DNA of 64,000 bases. Source: Lentibacillus sp. Marseille-P4043 (lineage in GTDB: Bacteria; Bacillota; Bacilli; Bacillales; Amphibacillaceae). Location of the stretch: positions 3,408,499-3,472,498 of the forward strand of contig NZ_LT984884.1 of assembly GCF_900258515.1 (NCBI RefSeq), written 5' to 3'. Made by a program: the position numbers and the translations under genes. The notes beneath the pieces are model-generated. The model was not told where the DNA came from and did no database searches. It worked only from the letters and a program-made list of their open reading frames with translations. Shown one piece after another: positions 17,759 through 26,055 of this stretch (position 1 is the stretch's first letter; the number at the start of each line of letters is the position of its first letter).

Positions 17759-18685
17759 TTAATGTTGAACCGTTTCCTTTACATCAGCGTAATCTTGTAA
17801 AACATTCTTAATTTCCGCTTGAAGTTCTTTCGAAGGTACATCCATTGGCATTCTTAATGTTGGATTGATTTTTCCAAGCATACCTAATGCAGCTTTTGCT
17901 GGTGCTGGATTTGTGTCCTTAAATAACACATCGTTAAGTGGCATTAATTCAAAATGTAAATCCTGGGCGCGTTTAATGTCTCCTTCGTTCCACGCATTGT
18001 GCATTTCTGCAACTTTAGCCGGCGCAACATTTGCAGTAGCACTAATGGAACCCGCACCACCGATAGCAAGCATCGGGTAACATAGTAATTCAATACCAGA
18101 ATATAGAAGGAAGTCCCTGCCACAATGAAGTAATACACGGTTAACATGTTCAAAATCTTTATTTGATTCCTTAACCCCAATAATATTCGGACAATCTTTG
18201 CTTAACCTTGCTAACGTTTCTACTTCAAGGTTAACCGCTGTTCTTCCAGGAATGTTATAGACGATAATTGGAAGATCTACAGAATCGGCAACTGTTTTGT
18301 AGTGTTTATATAGTGCTCCTTGATTTGGTTTGTTGTAATATGGAACAATTACTAACGCAGCATCCGCACCGATCTCAACTGCTTTTTTTGTTAAGTACAT
18401 CGTTTCATCGTGGTTTGTTGTACCGGTTCCTGGTAAAAACGGAACTCTCCCATCAATTGCTTTCATCGCTGTTTCCATTACCTTTACACGTTCATCTACG
18501 GTTAAAGAACTCGGCTCACCACTTGTTCCTGTTACCGAAATAGCATGGCTGCCACTTTTAATTTGCCAGTCAATTAAGTTTTCAAGCGATTCAAAGTCGA
18601 TGGAACCGTTTTCATTAAATGGTGTAATAACAGGACAAATGGAGATACCGCGCAATCGTTGCTTCGTTTCTTCAAGGTTAGGCAT
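17759..18685 (-). CDS. DapA-family class I lyase, possible hydratase-aldolase of the hpa pathway
   Basis: This 308-aa protein has the dihydrodipicolinate-synthase/N-acetylneuraminate-lyase fold: TGTSGEPSSLTVDER (carboxylate-binding loop, with Ser for the usual second Thr), VPYYNKPNQGALYKHY, YNIPGRT with the catalytic Tyr, and the Schiff-base Lys in IGVKESN. It leads the enzyme block of the hpa operon, and no HpaH hydratase or HpaI (HpcH-type) aldolase is present anywhere in the cluster. Some DapA relatives (NahE, PhdJ) hydrate an enone and cleave it to pyruvate plus aldehyde. It may therefore replace HpaH and HpaI here. The family is sure; the role is an inference, and lysine-pathway DapA is the alternative. 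Confidence 0.85.
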   Translation of the reverse strand: MPNLEETKQRLRGISICPVITPFNENGSIDFESLENLIDWQIKSGSHAISVTGTSGEPSSLTVDERVKVMETAMKAIDGRVPFLPGTGTTNHDETMYLTKKAVEIGADAALVIVPYYNKPNQGALYKHYKTVADSVDLPIIVYNIPGRTAVNLEVETLARLSKDCPNIIGVKESNKDFEHVNRVLLHCGRDFLLYSGIELLCYPMLAIGGAGSISATANVAPAKVAEMHNAWNEGDIKRAQDLHFELMPLNDVLFKDTNPAPAKAALGMLGKINPTLRMPMDVPSKELQAEIKNVLQDYADVKETVQH

Positions 18686-18734
18686 ATCTATTTTCGCTCC
18701 TTTTTAAATTATTTGAATTTTTCCTTATATTTAA

Positions 18735-18802
18735 ATACTATCATGACAGTGAGTATATTAAAAATATCTAATTAATTTCATTCGTATATGAAAAATATAT
18801 AC
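18735..18802. promoter_or_regulatory. Inverted repeats between the symporter and DapA-like genes
   Basis: Two dyads stand in the 126-bp gap: ATACT-N12-AGTAT (18735-18756) and GTATAT-N7-ATATAC (18784-18802). They may bind the LysR or GntR protein and drive an internal promoter for the enzyme genes. AT-rich chance symmetry is an alternative. Confidence 0.3.
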
Positions 18803-18811
18803 TTTTCCCAA

Positions 18812-20410
18812 TTATTTAGAAATTACTTCCTTTTTCAATGTATCCGCACCTGTCTTGTTAGCATGTTTATCTTTAGTCATTAAACTAACGACAATAAAAA
18901 CTGCAGCAGATAGTGGTAAAGCATAAAATAATGGATCAATATGTGTCATGGGAAATCCAGCTAATGCTGTTTTTCCGAATAATGCGTTGGAAATACCAAA
19001 AGCAGCCGCCTCTTTTTCATGGAAAAATACAAAGCCAATAATACTGATCACAAAACCGACTACAACACTTGCATTAGCGCCAGTTCTTGTCCCCTTTCTC
19101 CAAAAGAGTGCCCCGATTAATACCGGCAAGAAACCAGCCGCACAAATTCCAAACCAGAATGCCGTTGCCTGCGCAATGACACCACCAGGTAACACATACG
19201 CAAGTAATACCGCTGCAACCATTCCAATAATAACGCCTAATCTTGCTAGTCCTGCCTTCTTTCCAAAGATCGATGTAATCCCCATTTTTTTCAAAATATC
19301 TTCACTAAAAGAAGATGCTTGTACATGAATGAGAGAACTTACCGTTGACAATACTGCAGAAACCGCAGTCAGTGTAAATAAATAAACAAACCAATCTGGC
19401 ATCATCTGACCAATTAAAATAGGAACAACCGTGTCTGGATTACCACCTGCCACACTCATAGAAAGCGCACCTTCTGTATTCGAGAAGTAGACATTACTAA
19501 GCGGTCCAATCATGTATATTGCACCAGTCATAAAAAATATAAATACCCCACCAATTAACACGGAACGGTATAAAGAACGATCATCTTTAACAGTCATAGC
19601 CCTCATTGCCAATTGCGGTTGGGCCAACACACCGATACCCACTCCCATTATCAATGTACTGACAAGTGTCCACCATAATGGTGATCCAAATTCTGGCATT
19701 GATGTCCAACCTTGGTGCCCTTGTGCTACCAAATCCTCCGGCACAAGATCTTTCATCGCTGTCAGAGCACTATGTCCAGCCGTAACACCACCGACAGCCT
19801 GATATGTTATAAAGAGAAAAATAGCCATCATCACTAGCATAACTAATCCAGCAAAAGCATCCGTATACATAACAGCCTTTAGTCCACCACTTAGCACATA
19901 TGCACTCACAACGGCAGCAATGAGAAAAAGGGCTACATGGAAGTTAACCCCTAACGCTTCTTCCAAAAAACGTCCCCCACCAACGAGAACGATACTCGTA
20001 TATGCCGGCATGAAAATAAAGATCATCACCCCGGAAAAAATAGTAATAAAATTAGACTGATAACGTTCCCCTAATAAAGATGGGAATGTAAACACATTTA
20101 ACTTCCTTGAAAGCCGCCGTATTCGGGTGCCGAAAATCGCAAAGGCCACAAAGACCCCTAATACAATATTCAAAAACGCCAGCCACAGCAAACTAAAACC
20201 ATATGACGAAGATACGCCTCCAAAACCAATCAGTGAAGACGTACTGATAAACGTGGCACCATAGGAAAGTGCCATGACAACAGGGTTTATGTTCCCACCA
20301 GCTACCAAGTAATCTGCCTCTGTAACTGTTTTTCGATATCCATAATAAGCTAAACCTGACATAATCAAAAAGTAAACAACAAGCAATGGAATAAATACGG
20401 CTAAGTTCAT
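18812..20410 (-). CDS. Sodium:solute symporter (SSS family), candidate 4-hydroxyphenylacetate uptake
   Basis: This 532-aa polytopic protein has about 13 membrane segments and SSS-family motifs: TEADYLVAGGNINP, GATFISTSSLIGFGG near the sodium site, and GAFWRKGTRTGANAS-like text after the last core helix. ATG 20410 is chosen because GGAGATGGAAAGGA precedes it and its ATGA overlaps the stop of the small upstream gene; a longer in-frame start at 20533 would overlap that gene entirely. As head of the hpa operon it probably imports 4-hydroxyphenylacetate or a related aromatic acid. The substrate is inferred from context only. Confidence 0.88.
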   Translation of the reverse strand: MNLAVFIPLLVVYFLIMSGLAYYGYRKTVTEADYLVAGGNINPVVMALSYGATFISTSSLIGFGGVSSSYGFSLLWLAFLNIVLGVFVAFAIFGTRIRRLSRKLNVFTFPSLLGERYQSNFITIFSGVMIFIFMPAYTSIVLVGGGRFLEEALGVNFHVALFLIAAVVSAYVLSGGLKAVMYTDAFAGLVMLVMMAIFLFITYQAVGGVTAGHSALTAMKDLVPEDLVAQGHQGWTSMPEFGSPLWWTLVSTLIMGVGIGVLAQPQLAMRAMTVKDDRSLYRSVLIGGVFIFFMTGAIYMIGPLSNVYFSNTEGALSMSVAGGNPDTVVPILIGQMMPDWFVYLFTLTAVSAVLSTVSSLIHVQASSFSEDILKKMGITSIFGKKAGLARLGVIIGMVAAVLLAYVLPGGVIAQATAFWFGICAAGFLPVLIGALFWRKGTRTGANASVVVGFVISIIGFVFFHEKEAAAFGISNALFGKTALAGFPMTHIDPLFYALPLSAAVFIVVSLMTKDKHANKTGADTLKKEVISK

Positions 20411-20526
20411 TCCTTTCCATCTCCTTCGTAATTCCAAAACACAACCCCAAATATGACGCAGCCAACTGCTGATAAAATCGTAGCAATCCAGGAAAGTGTA
20501 ATAATTCCATCTTCCATCCCAAGCAT
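20407..20526 (-). CDS. Symporter small accessory protein, 39 aa
   Basis: The gene starts at ATG 20526 after TTAGGAGGAATTGAATC and ends at TGA 20407-20409, overlapping the symporter start by four bases. The peptide begins MLGMEDGIITLSWIATILSA, continues as one hydrophobic helix to about residue 30 and ends in a charged tail (NYEGDGKE). Such 35-50 residue single-helix partners precede SSS transporters in many bacteria. Translational coupling suggests a 1:1 complex in the membrane. It is too short to be caught by usual gene-length cut-offs. Confidence 0.82.
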   Translation of the reverse strand: MLGMEDGIITLSWIATILSAVGCVIFGVVFWNYEGDGKE

Positions 20527-20580
20527 GATTCAATTCCTCCTAACTTATTTTTTTCTTGATTCTTAATACAAGGCTGTTTT

Positions 20581-20650
20581 CGCATAAATTGTTGCTTTCT
20601 GCTCCGCGACCCGTTTCTTCGTAAGCTACAATCTATATAACAGCCTTACA
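20581..20650. repeat. Remnant of the palindromic repeat family
   Basis: The text TTGTTGCTTTCTGCTCCGC and the flanking AAGGCTGTTTTCGC resemble the left edges of the elements at 11800 and 30750. An imperfect pair AAGGCTGTT / AACAGCCTT (20569-20577 and 20639-20647) closes it into a hairpin. It sits upstream of the symporter operon. Confidence 0.45.
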
Positions 20651-20700
20651 TAAAATAATAATTTTAGTTAAAGACCTCACCTCCCAAAATAAATAGCACC

Positions 20701-20752
20701 TATTCTCGGGTTGATGTTTCTGTTCTCGGGTCGATGTTTCTGCTCCCCAGTA
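20701..20752. repeat. Short 20-bp tandem repeat (array 2)
   Basis: Two full units and a partial third (TATTCTCGGGTTGATGTTTC, then TGTTCTCGGGTCGATGTTTC, then TGCTCCC) match the units of arrays 1 and 3. It lies in the 360-bp intergenic region between the divergent symporter and LysR genes. The unit is intermediate between the CTGCTCTCGGG type of array 1 and the GATGTTCTC type of array 3. Confidence 0.8.
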
Positions 20753-20840
20753 TAAATAATCAATTCACGATTCAGAGTTTTCGCTATATTCACTATTGAA
20801 AAGGTTATCATAATGGTTTACAATATGTGAAATATCTATT

Positions 20841-20854
20841 TACTTGGCAAAGTA
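20841..20854. promoter_or_regulatory. Candidate LysR operator
   Basis: The dyad TACTT-GGCA-AAGTA lies 34 bp before the LysR start codon in the divergent intergenic region. LysR proteins typically bind short interrupted dyads (T-N11-A type) next to their own promoters. No functional evidence is visible. Confidence 0.35.
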
Positions 20855-20887
20855 TATGTTAAAAATATAAAGCAGGGGGAAAATGGA

Positions 20888-21784
20888 ATGGACATGAGAC
20901 AATTGCGCTATTTTCACACAATTGCTTCTGAGGGACAAATAACTCGTGCTGCAAAAAAACTTCATATGGCTCAACCACCTTTAAGTCAAACGTTAAAAAT
21001 GCTTGAGGATGAATTAGGCGTAACATTACTTGAACGCAATGGAAGAAAAATGGAATTAACTGAAGCGGGAATCGTTTTATATAAAAAAGCGGAAACCCTC
21101 TTCCATTCTCTAAATGAAGCTGTCGTGGAGGTAAAAGAAACAGGAAAAGGAATTAAAGGAAGGCTGTCGATCGGCTGTGTGAAATCATGTTTTTCTTTCA
21201 TCCCAGAACGAATAAGTAAATTTCGCAAGCAGTATCCGAATGTTACCTTTGAATTAAGAGAGGGCGATTCATTCCGTTTAGCCGAACAATTATATAGCCG
21301 GAATATCGATCTCGCAGTTGTACGTTTGCCGTTGGAAATGAGAGCGTTTTCCTCGATTTCTTTACCGGATGAAAATTACGTCGCTGTATTACCAGAAAGT
21401 TGGGTTAACGAAAATTCTAAAATGACTATCTCCATGAAAGAATTAGCAAAAACGCCGCTATTACTATTACTTCGAATTAGTGGTGTGGGACAGTATGAGA
21501 TCATCATCGATCAATTTAAAAACCATGGTCTAAAGCCAAATGTTATTTGCGAATGCCCTGATGCCGATATGATATTGGAACTTGTCACGGAAGAAATCGG
21601 CGCAACTGTTATACCTAAATCGGCCATTTCTAACCTTCATCAGTCCGGAATAAATGTATTACAGATTGAAGATGCGAATATTGTATCCCAGTCTTCCGTT
21701 ATATGGTTGAAGGATCGTTACCTATCAAAAAGCGCCCATCGATTTATTGATTTATTCCATGGTGAAGTTAAACAAATAATGTAA
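20888..21784 (+). CDS. LysR-family transcriptional regulator
   Basis: This 298-aa protein has an N-terminal winged helix (MDMRQLRYFHTIASEGQITRA, with AAKKLHMAQPPLSQTLKMLEDELG as the recognition region, about residues 1-60) and a two-lobed effector-binding domain. The GRLSIG, LREGDSFRLAEQL and AVVRLPLE stretches are typical of the BenM/CatM-like subgroup that sense aromatic or dicarboxylic effectors. It is transcribed away from the symporter-hpa operon, and such LysR proteins usually control the divergent operon. ATG 20888 follows a GGGGGAAA RBS. Confidence 0.9.
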   Translation: MDMRQLRYFHTIASEGQITRAAKKLHMAQPPLSQTLKMLEDELGVTLLERNGRKMELTEAGIVLYKKAETLFHSLNEAVVEVKETGKGIKGRLSIGCVKSCFSFIPERISKFRKQYPNVTFELREGDSFRLAEQLYSRNIDLAVVRLPLEMRAFSSISLPDENYVAVLPESWVNENSKMTISMKELAKTPLLLLLRISGVGQYEIIIDQFKNHGLKPNVICECPDADMILELVTEEIGATVIPKSAISNLHQSGINVLQIEDANIVSQSSVIWLKDRYLSKSAHRFIDLFHGEVKQIM

Positions 21785-21861
21785 TTTTAAAAGTACATGC
21801 AAAAAAATCGTGCAATAAAACTCCCTATTAAGGAAACTTTACAGCACGATTCATTAAGCTA

Positions 21862-23313
21862 TCACTCCGAAACTGGCCGATTACTTGCCTTAGATTTAAT
21901 TTTGTTCGTATCCCCAACACCTGGCCGGGAGTTTTTAATAAAGAATGCCAATACGAGTGCGATAACTGCGAATACACCTGCAACGATAAATGATACGTTT
22001 ACGCCATGTACAAATCCTTGAACACCTTCTTCAGGTATTGCACTATTTGTCATAACAGTTACAAGTAATGCTGTTCCAACCGCTCCAGCTACCTGTCTCA
22101 TGGTGTTGTTCATTGCTGTACCATGTGGAATTAAGTCTGTTGGCAATTGATTCAATCCAGCTGTTGTAACAGGCATCATGACCATAGAAATACCAAACAT
22201 TCGGATCGCATTAACCGTTGCTATATACGTAAATGTTGTATCCTTCGTCATGTCAGCAAACATGAACGTTGTAACAACAACAATCGTTAATCCGATAATT
22301 GCAAGCCATTTTGCACCAAACTTATCAAATAATCTCCCGGTAATTGGGTTCATTACTCCCATTAAAGCCGCACCTGGTAACAGAGCTAAGCCGGATTCGA
22401 ATGCAGTAAACCCGAGCATATTTTGCATAAGTAATGGTAAAACAACCGCTGCACCGATCATGGCAATAAATACGACCATACCAAGAATCGTTGTTAATGT
22501 GAATATTTTATTTTTAAATACCCTGAATTCTAAGATTGGTTGTTCCAGTTTCATCTGTCTTAGGATAAACCATGTCAGCGCTAATGCGCCAATAATCATA
22601 GAAATAACGACCTGTGAACTGCCCCATCCACTATTTCCTGCTGTACTAAATCCATATAGCAAACCGCCAAATCCTAAAGTGGATAAGATAATGGATAAAA
22701 TGTCAAGCTTCGGAAATGTCTGATCGGTAATGTTTTTGAGCATAAAATAAGCAACAATAATATCGATGATAATGATTGGCAAAATGATATAAAATAAACT
22801 TCTCCATGGAAATTGTTCAACCATCCAACCTGATAATGTTGGGCCTATTGCCGGAGCAAAAGCAATTACTAACCCAAACATTCCCATCGCTGTTCCTCGT
22901 TTTTCAATTGGAAAGATGAGGAATAAAATGGTTTGCATCAATGGCATAATAATACCTGCACCGGCAGCTTGAAGAATTCGTCCCACCATCAATAGAGAAA
23001 AAGTTGGTGCAATGGAACAAATTGCAGTACCTAAAGCAAACACACCCATTGCGGTAAGAAATAGACCTCTAGTGGTAAAACGTCCAATTAAAAACGCTGT
23101 AATCGGAATCATGATGCCATTAACAAGCATAAAAATGGACTGCAGCCATTGTGCAACGTTTGCATCCAAATCTAAATCGCTCATTATATGCGGCAGAGCT
23201 GTCGCTAAAAGTGTCTGATTCAAAATAGCAACAAAGGCCCCCGAAATTAAGACAATCATTATTGGGATTTTGTTGATTTCTCCAGATTGTGCTGGAGCTT
23301 GACTATTAGCCAT
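21862..23313 (-). CDS. MFS multidrug exporter, DHA2 (EmrB/QacA-like) family
   Basis: This 483-aa protein has 14 predicted membrane segments. Signatures are LNQTLLATALPHIMSDL in helix 1, the loop text FLIGRFTTRGLF, and motif C-like GPTLSGWMVEQFPWRSLF. It resembles LmrB/EmrB-type drug-proton antiporters. ATG 23313 follows AAGAAGGAAGATT. It converges with the LysR gene and has no regulator beside it. The exported compound cannot be told. Confidence 0.88.
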   Translation of the reverse strand: MANSQAPAQSGEINKIPIMIVLISGAFVAILNQTLLATALPHIMSDLDLDANVAQWLQSIFMLVNGIMIPITAFLIGRFTTRGLFLTAMGVFALGTAICSIAPTFSLLMVGRILQAAGAGIIMPLMQTILFLIFPIEKRGTAMGMFGLVIAFAPAIGPTLSGWMVEQFPWRSLFYIILPIIIIDIIVAYFMLKNITDQTFPKLDILSIILSTLGFGGLLYGFSTAGNSGWGSSQVVISMIIGALALTWFILRQMKLEQPILEFRVFKNKIFTLTTILGMVVFIAMIGAAVVLPLLMQNMLGFTAFESGLALLPGAALMGVMNPITGRLFDKFGAKWLAIIGLTIVVVTTFMFADMTKDTTFTYIATVNAIRMFGISMVMMPVTTAGLNQLPTDLIPHGTAMNNTMRQVAGAVGTALLVTVMTNSAIPEEGVQGFVHGVNVSFIVAGVFAVIALVLAFFIKNSRPGVGDTNKIKSKASNRPVSE

Positions 23314-23539
23314 AATCTTCCTTCTTTCTATTTAAAAATTGATAACCTTATCGTTTCCCAGTAAGCCCTTTTTATGAATTTGTAGCAGGCTTACTGTTAG
23401 AAATATTCCCTATATTCTTCCTTCCGAAAAAGTAACATATAATACCTTACCACAATCAGAGGTTGACGAAAAGAAATAAAGAAGGATTTTTTTATTTCTT
23501 TTCATTTATTATTTGATGACCTTTTAATTAACTCCTAAA

Positions 23540-23666
23540 ACACAAAAAAGAAAAGGACATACGGGGCAGCGTACATCCTTTTCTTCTCATCACTTTGTAT
23601 ATAACAAAGGGGGATGGGAGAAAGTTCATGGTCAAACAAAGGGGTTTTGTTTGTTATTTATTTTAC
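23540..23666 (-). ncRNA. Candidate small RNA of about 125 nt
   Basis: A good promoter (see next entry) points into this stretch, which ends at a strong hairpin: AAGAAAAGGA and TCCTTTTCTT enclose a second stem TACG/CGTA (23549-23586), followed on the minus strand by TTTTTTGTG. No convincing reading frame lies between. The 5' part contains TTTGTTTGACC and a C-rich single-stranded CCCATCCCCC run. The rest of the 23314-23814 gap is AT-rich with nothing else I recognise. The class is unknown. Confidence 0.42.
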
Positions 23667-23672
23667 ATTTAT

Positions 23673-23701
23673 ACTATAGCAATAATAACATTGTTATTCA
23701 A
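23673..23701 (-). promoter_or_regulatory. Sigma-A-like promoter for the candidate small RNA
   Basis: On the minus strand TTGAAT (23696-23701) and TATAGT (23673-23678) are exactly 17 bp apart. No protein gene starts downstream before the terminator-like hairpin at 23549-23586. Confidence 0.5.
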
Positions 23702-23814
23702 TAAGTTTGTTCATTGTTTCACAGAACTGTCACACTTTCTATAAACTTATCCTTCTAAGTCTACTTTTATTCACATATGATTTATTAACACATTTGTTGA
23801 TTGGAGGGCTTTCG

Positions 23815-23991
23815 GTGCATGATATTCTCCCATTTTTATTTTTGATTATGACGATTGTTTCCTTTTTCCTTACGATTCTTGGTCTAATGAAGTTAATCCC
23901 TCTTTTTATTTCTTTGCCATTATTATTTATATCAATTTATTTGACCATTTTTACGTTTACCCACAAACGTGTATTCCGAGGAATGCGATAA
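23815..23991 (+). CDS. Small two-helix membrane protein, 58 aa
   Basis: GTG 23815 is preferred because GGAGG lies seven bases upstream; an in-frame ATG at 23707 has no RBS. The peptide (starting MHDILPFLFLIMTIVSFFL) has two hydrophobic segments separated by a short turn and ends HKRVFRGMR, so both termini would be cytoplasmic. It stands alone, convergent with pepF. No family is recognised. Confidence 0.5.
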   Translation: MHDILPFLFLIMTIVSFFLTILGLMKLIPLFISLPLLFISIYLTIFTFTHKRVFRGMR

Positions 23992-24075
23992 TCATGTAGA
24001 ACGGTAAAAACGGGTTGTATGTGTTTCATCCAATAAATGAGCAATAAACCTCCAAATAATCCAGATTTTGCAATC

Positions 24076-24110
24076 AAAAAGCCGCTTCACTAATGTGAGG
24101 CGGCTTTTTG
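24076..24110. terminator. Bidirectional terminator between the small membrane protein gene and pepF
   Basis: GCCGCTTCAC and GTGAGGCGGC pair around TAAT (24081-24104) with A5 before and T5 after, so it can stop transcription on both strands. It lies directly after the pepF stop codon. Confidence 0.9.
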
Positions 24111-24112
24111 AT

Positions 24113-25927
24113 TTATCCTAACAATAACTTTTCCATTTCGTTCAATTTTTCTTCAAAGACATTTAAGGCATCTAAAATTGGTTGTTTTGATGTCATGTCT
24201 ACTCCCGCATGTTTCAATACTTCAATTGGATAGTCACTGCTGCCTGCCTTTAGAAACTTGTTGATATAACGATCGACCGCTCCCTCATCACCAGAGAGAA
24301 TCTGATTAGCTAATGCAGTTGCAGCAGAATAGCCTGTTGCATATTGATAGACGTAATAATCCATATAAAAATGTGGAATCCGTGCCCATTCAAGCCCAAT
24401 TTCTTCATCAGAAACAACATCATCACCGAAATATTTCTTATTTAACGCATAATAAATCTCGGTTAATTTATCAGCTGTCAATGCTTCCCCATTTTGCATA
24501 CGTACATGGATATCATGTTCAAACTCAGCAAACATCGTCTGACGGAATAATGTACCACGGAAGCCTTCAAGAAAATGATTTAACAAATACAATTTTTGCT
24601 GTTCATCATCAGAATGCTTTAACATGTAGTCATTTAATAATGCTTCATTACATGTCGACGCGACTTCTGCAACGAAAATGGAATAGTTTCCATAACGAAA
24701 TGGCTGCGCTTTTCTTGTGTAATAGCTATGAACAGAGTGTCCTAATTCATGTGCCAACGTGAACAAATCGTTTACGTTGTCCTGCCAATTTAATAAAATA
24801 TATGGATGTGTTCCATAAGCACCAGATGAATATGCTCCACTGCGCTTTCCTTTATTTTCCTCTACATCAATCCAACGATTTTCATAGCCTTCTTTTAAAA
24901 TCGAAACATACTCCTCACCTAGTGGCGCTAATCCTTTTAACACATATTCCTGTGCTTGTTCGTATGGGATTTCCATATCAACATCTTTAACAAGCGGAGT
25001 ATACATGTCATACATATGCAGTTCATCAAGATCGAGTACTTTTTTCCGCAGTGCTGCATAACGGTGCAACAATGGTAATTTTTCATTTACAGCTTCAATC
25101 AAATTATCATATACCTGTTCATCGATTTTATTACTATCAAGTGCAGCTTGTCTTGCTGAATCATAATGACGGACTTTTGCATAAAAGTTATCCTTTTTCA
25201 CCGTACCAGCCAACGTTGAAGCAAATGTATGCTTATATTTTCCGTATGTTTCATACATCTTTTTAAAAGCTTCCTCACGTACACGACGGTCTTTCGATTC
25301 CAGAAATCCGATGAAACGGCCATGTGTAAGATCAACTTCTTCACCTTTTTCATTCGTAATACTTGGAAACGTTAAATCAGCATTATTCAGCATGCCAAAT
25401 GTTTGGGAAGCACTATCCATTGGCTCAGATGCTTCAGCAAGCAAAGCCTCTTCTTGTTGACTTAATATATGTGGACGTTGCCGCGTAATTTCATCTAACG
25501 TATGTTGATACTCTTGCAATTCTTTCTTTTCTTTTAGAAATCCTTTCAATGTTGCTTCATCCATCGCAAGAATTTCGGGAACAATAAAACTCATCGAACT
25601 AGATGCTATTGTTAACACATTTTCTGCTTTTGCATTGATTTCTTGATAGAAAGAGTTCGTTGTGTCCTCATCATAGCGCATATGTGCGTATGTAAATAAC
25701 TTACCAAGACGCATTGACAAATCATCTTGCAATTTCAATAAATCATACAAGTTTTGTGCCGATTCGGAAAGTTTCCCTTTATATTCCTCCACTTTTGGAA
25801 TGTCATTTTTTAAATGCTGTAATTCCTCTTCCCAGACATCATCCGTTGCAAAAATATCTTCCAATTTCCATTTGCGTTCTTCAGGTATTTCACTTCTTTT
25901 TGGTAGTTCTTTTGTTCCTTTAGCCAA
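24113..25927 (-). CDS. pepF: Oligoendopeptidase F (zinc M3 peptidase)
   Basis: This cytoplasmic metalloprotease of 604 aa cleaves medium-length peptides. The zinc site HELGHS lies in FTLAHELGHSVHSYY about two thirds along, with the downstream Glu in VAEVASTCNEALL. The N-terminal helical PepF domain is complete. The start codon is TTG 25927 with GGAGGAAG upstream. In Bacillus pepF follows coiA and mecA in the same order, as here. Overproduction of PepF is known to affect sporulation signalling peptides in Bacillus. Confidence 0.95.
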   Translation of the reverse strand: MAKGTKELPKRSEIPEERKWKLEDIFATDDVWEEELQHLKNDIPKVEEYKGKLSESAQNLYDLLKLQDDLSMRLGKLFTYAHMRYDEDTTNSFYQEINAKAENVLTIASSSMSFIVPEILAMDEATLKGFLKEKKELQEYQHTLDEITRQRPHILSQQEEALLAEASEPMDSASQTFGMLNNADLTFPSITNEKGEEVDLTHGRFIGFLESKDRRVREEAFKKMYETYGKYKHTFASTLAGTVKKDNFYAKVRHYDSARQAALDSNKIDEQVYDNLIEAVNEKLPLLHRYAALRKKVLDLDELHMYDMYTPLVKDVDMEIPYEQAQEYVLKGLAPLGEEYVSILKEGYENRWIDVEENKGKRSGAYSSGAYGTHPYILLNWQDNVNDLFTLAHELGHSVHSYYTRKAQPFRYGNYSIFVAEVASTCNEALLNDYMLKHSDDEQQKLYLLNHFLEGFRGTLFRQTMFAEFEHDIHVRMQNGEALTADKLTEIYYALNKKYFGDDVVSDEEIGLEWARIPHFYMDYYVYQYATGYSAATALANQILSGDEGAVDRYINKFLKAGSSDYPIEVLKHAGVDMTSKQPILDALNVFEEKLNEMEKLLLG

Positions 25928-26055
25928 TTACACTTCCTCCTTTATAATCCTCACATTACACTTTCGATAGAAAACCTACATTTTCCTCTATTTATTTAGT
26001 ATAACGAATTTACCCTAAATCATGCTTGTATTTTGATTGAATTGTTTGTTATTCG

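Noticed and set aside
20193..20585. A 130-residue minus-strand frame over the start of the symporter
   Set aside because: It lies out of frame with both the symporter and the 39-residue partner, which have better RBS and motifs.
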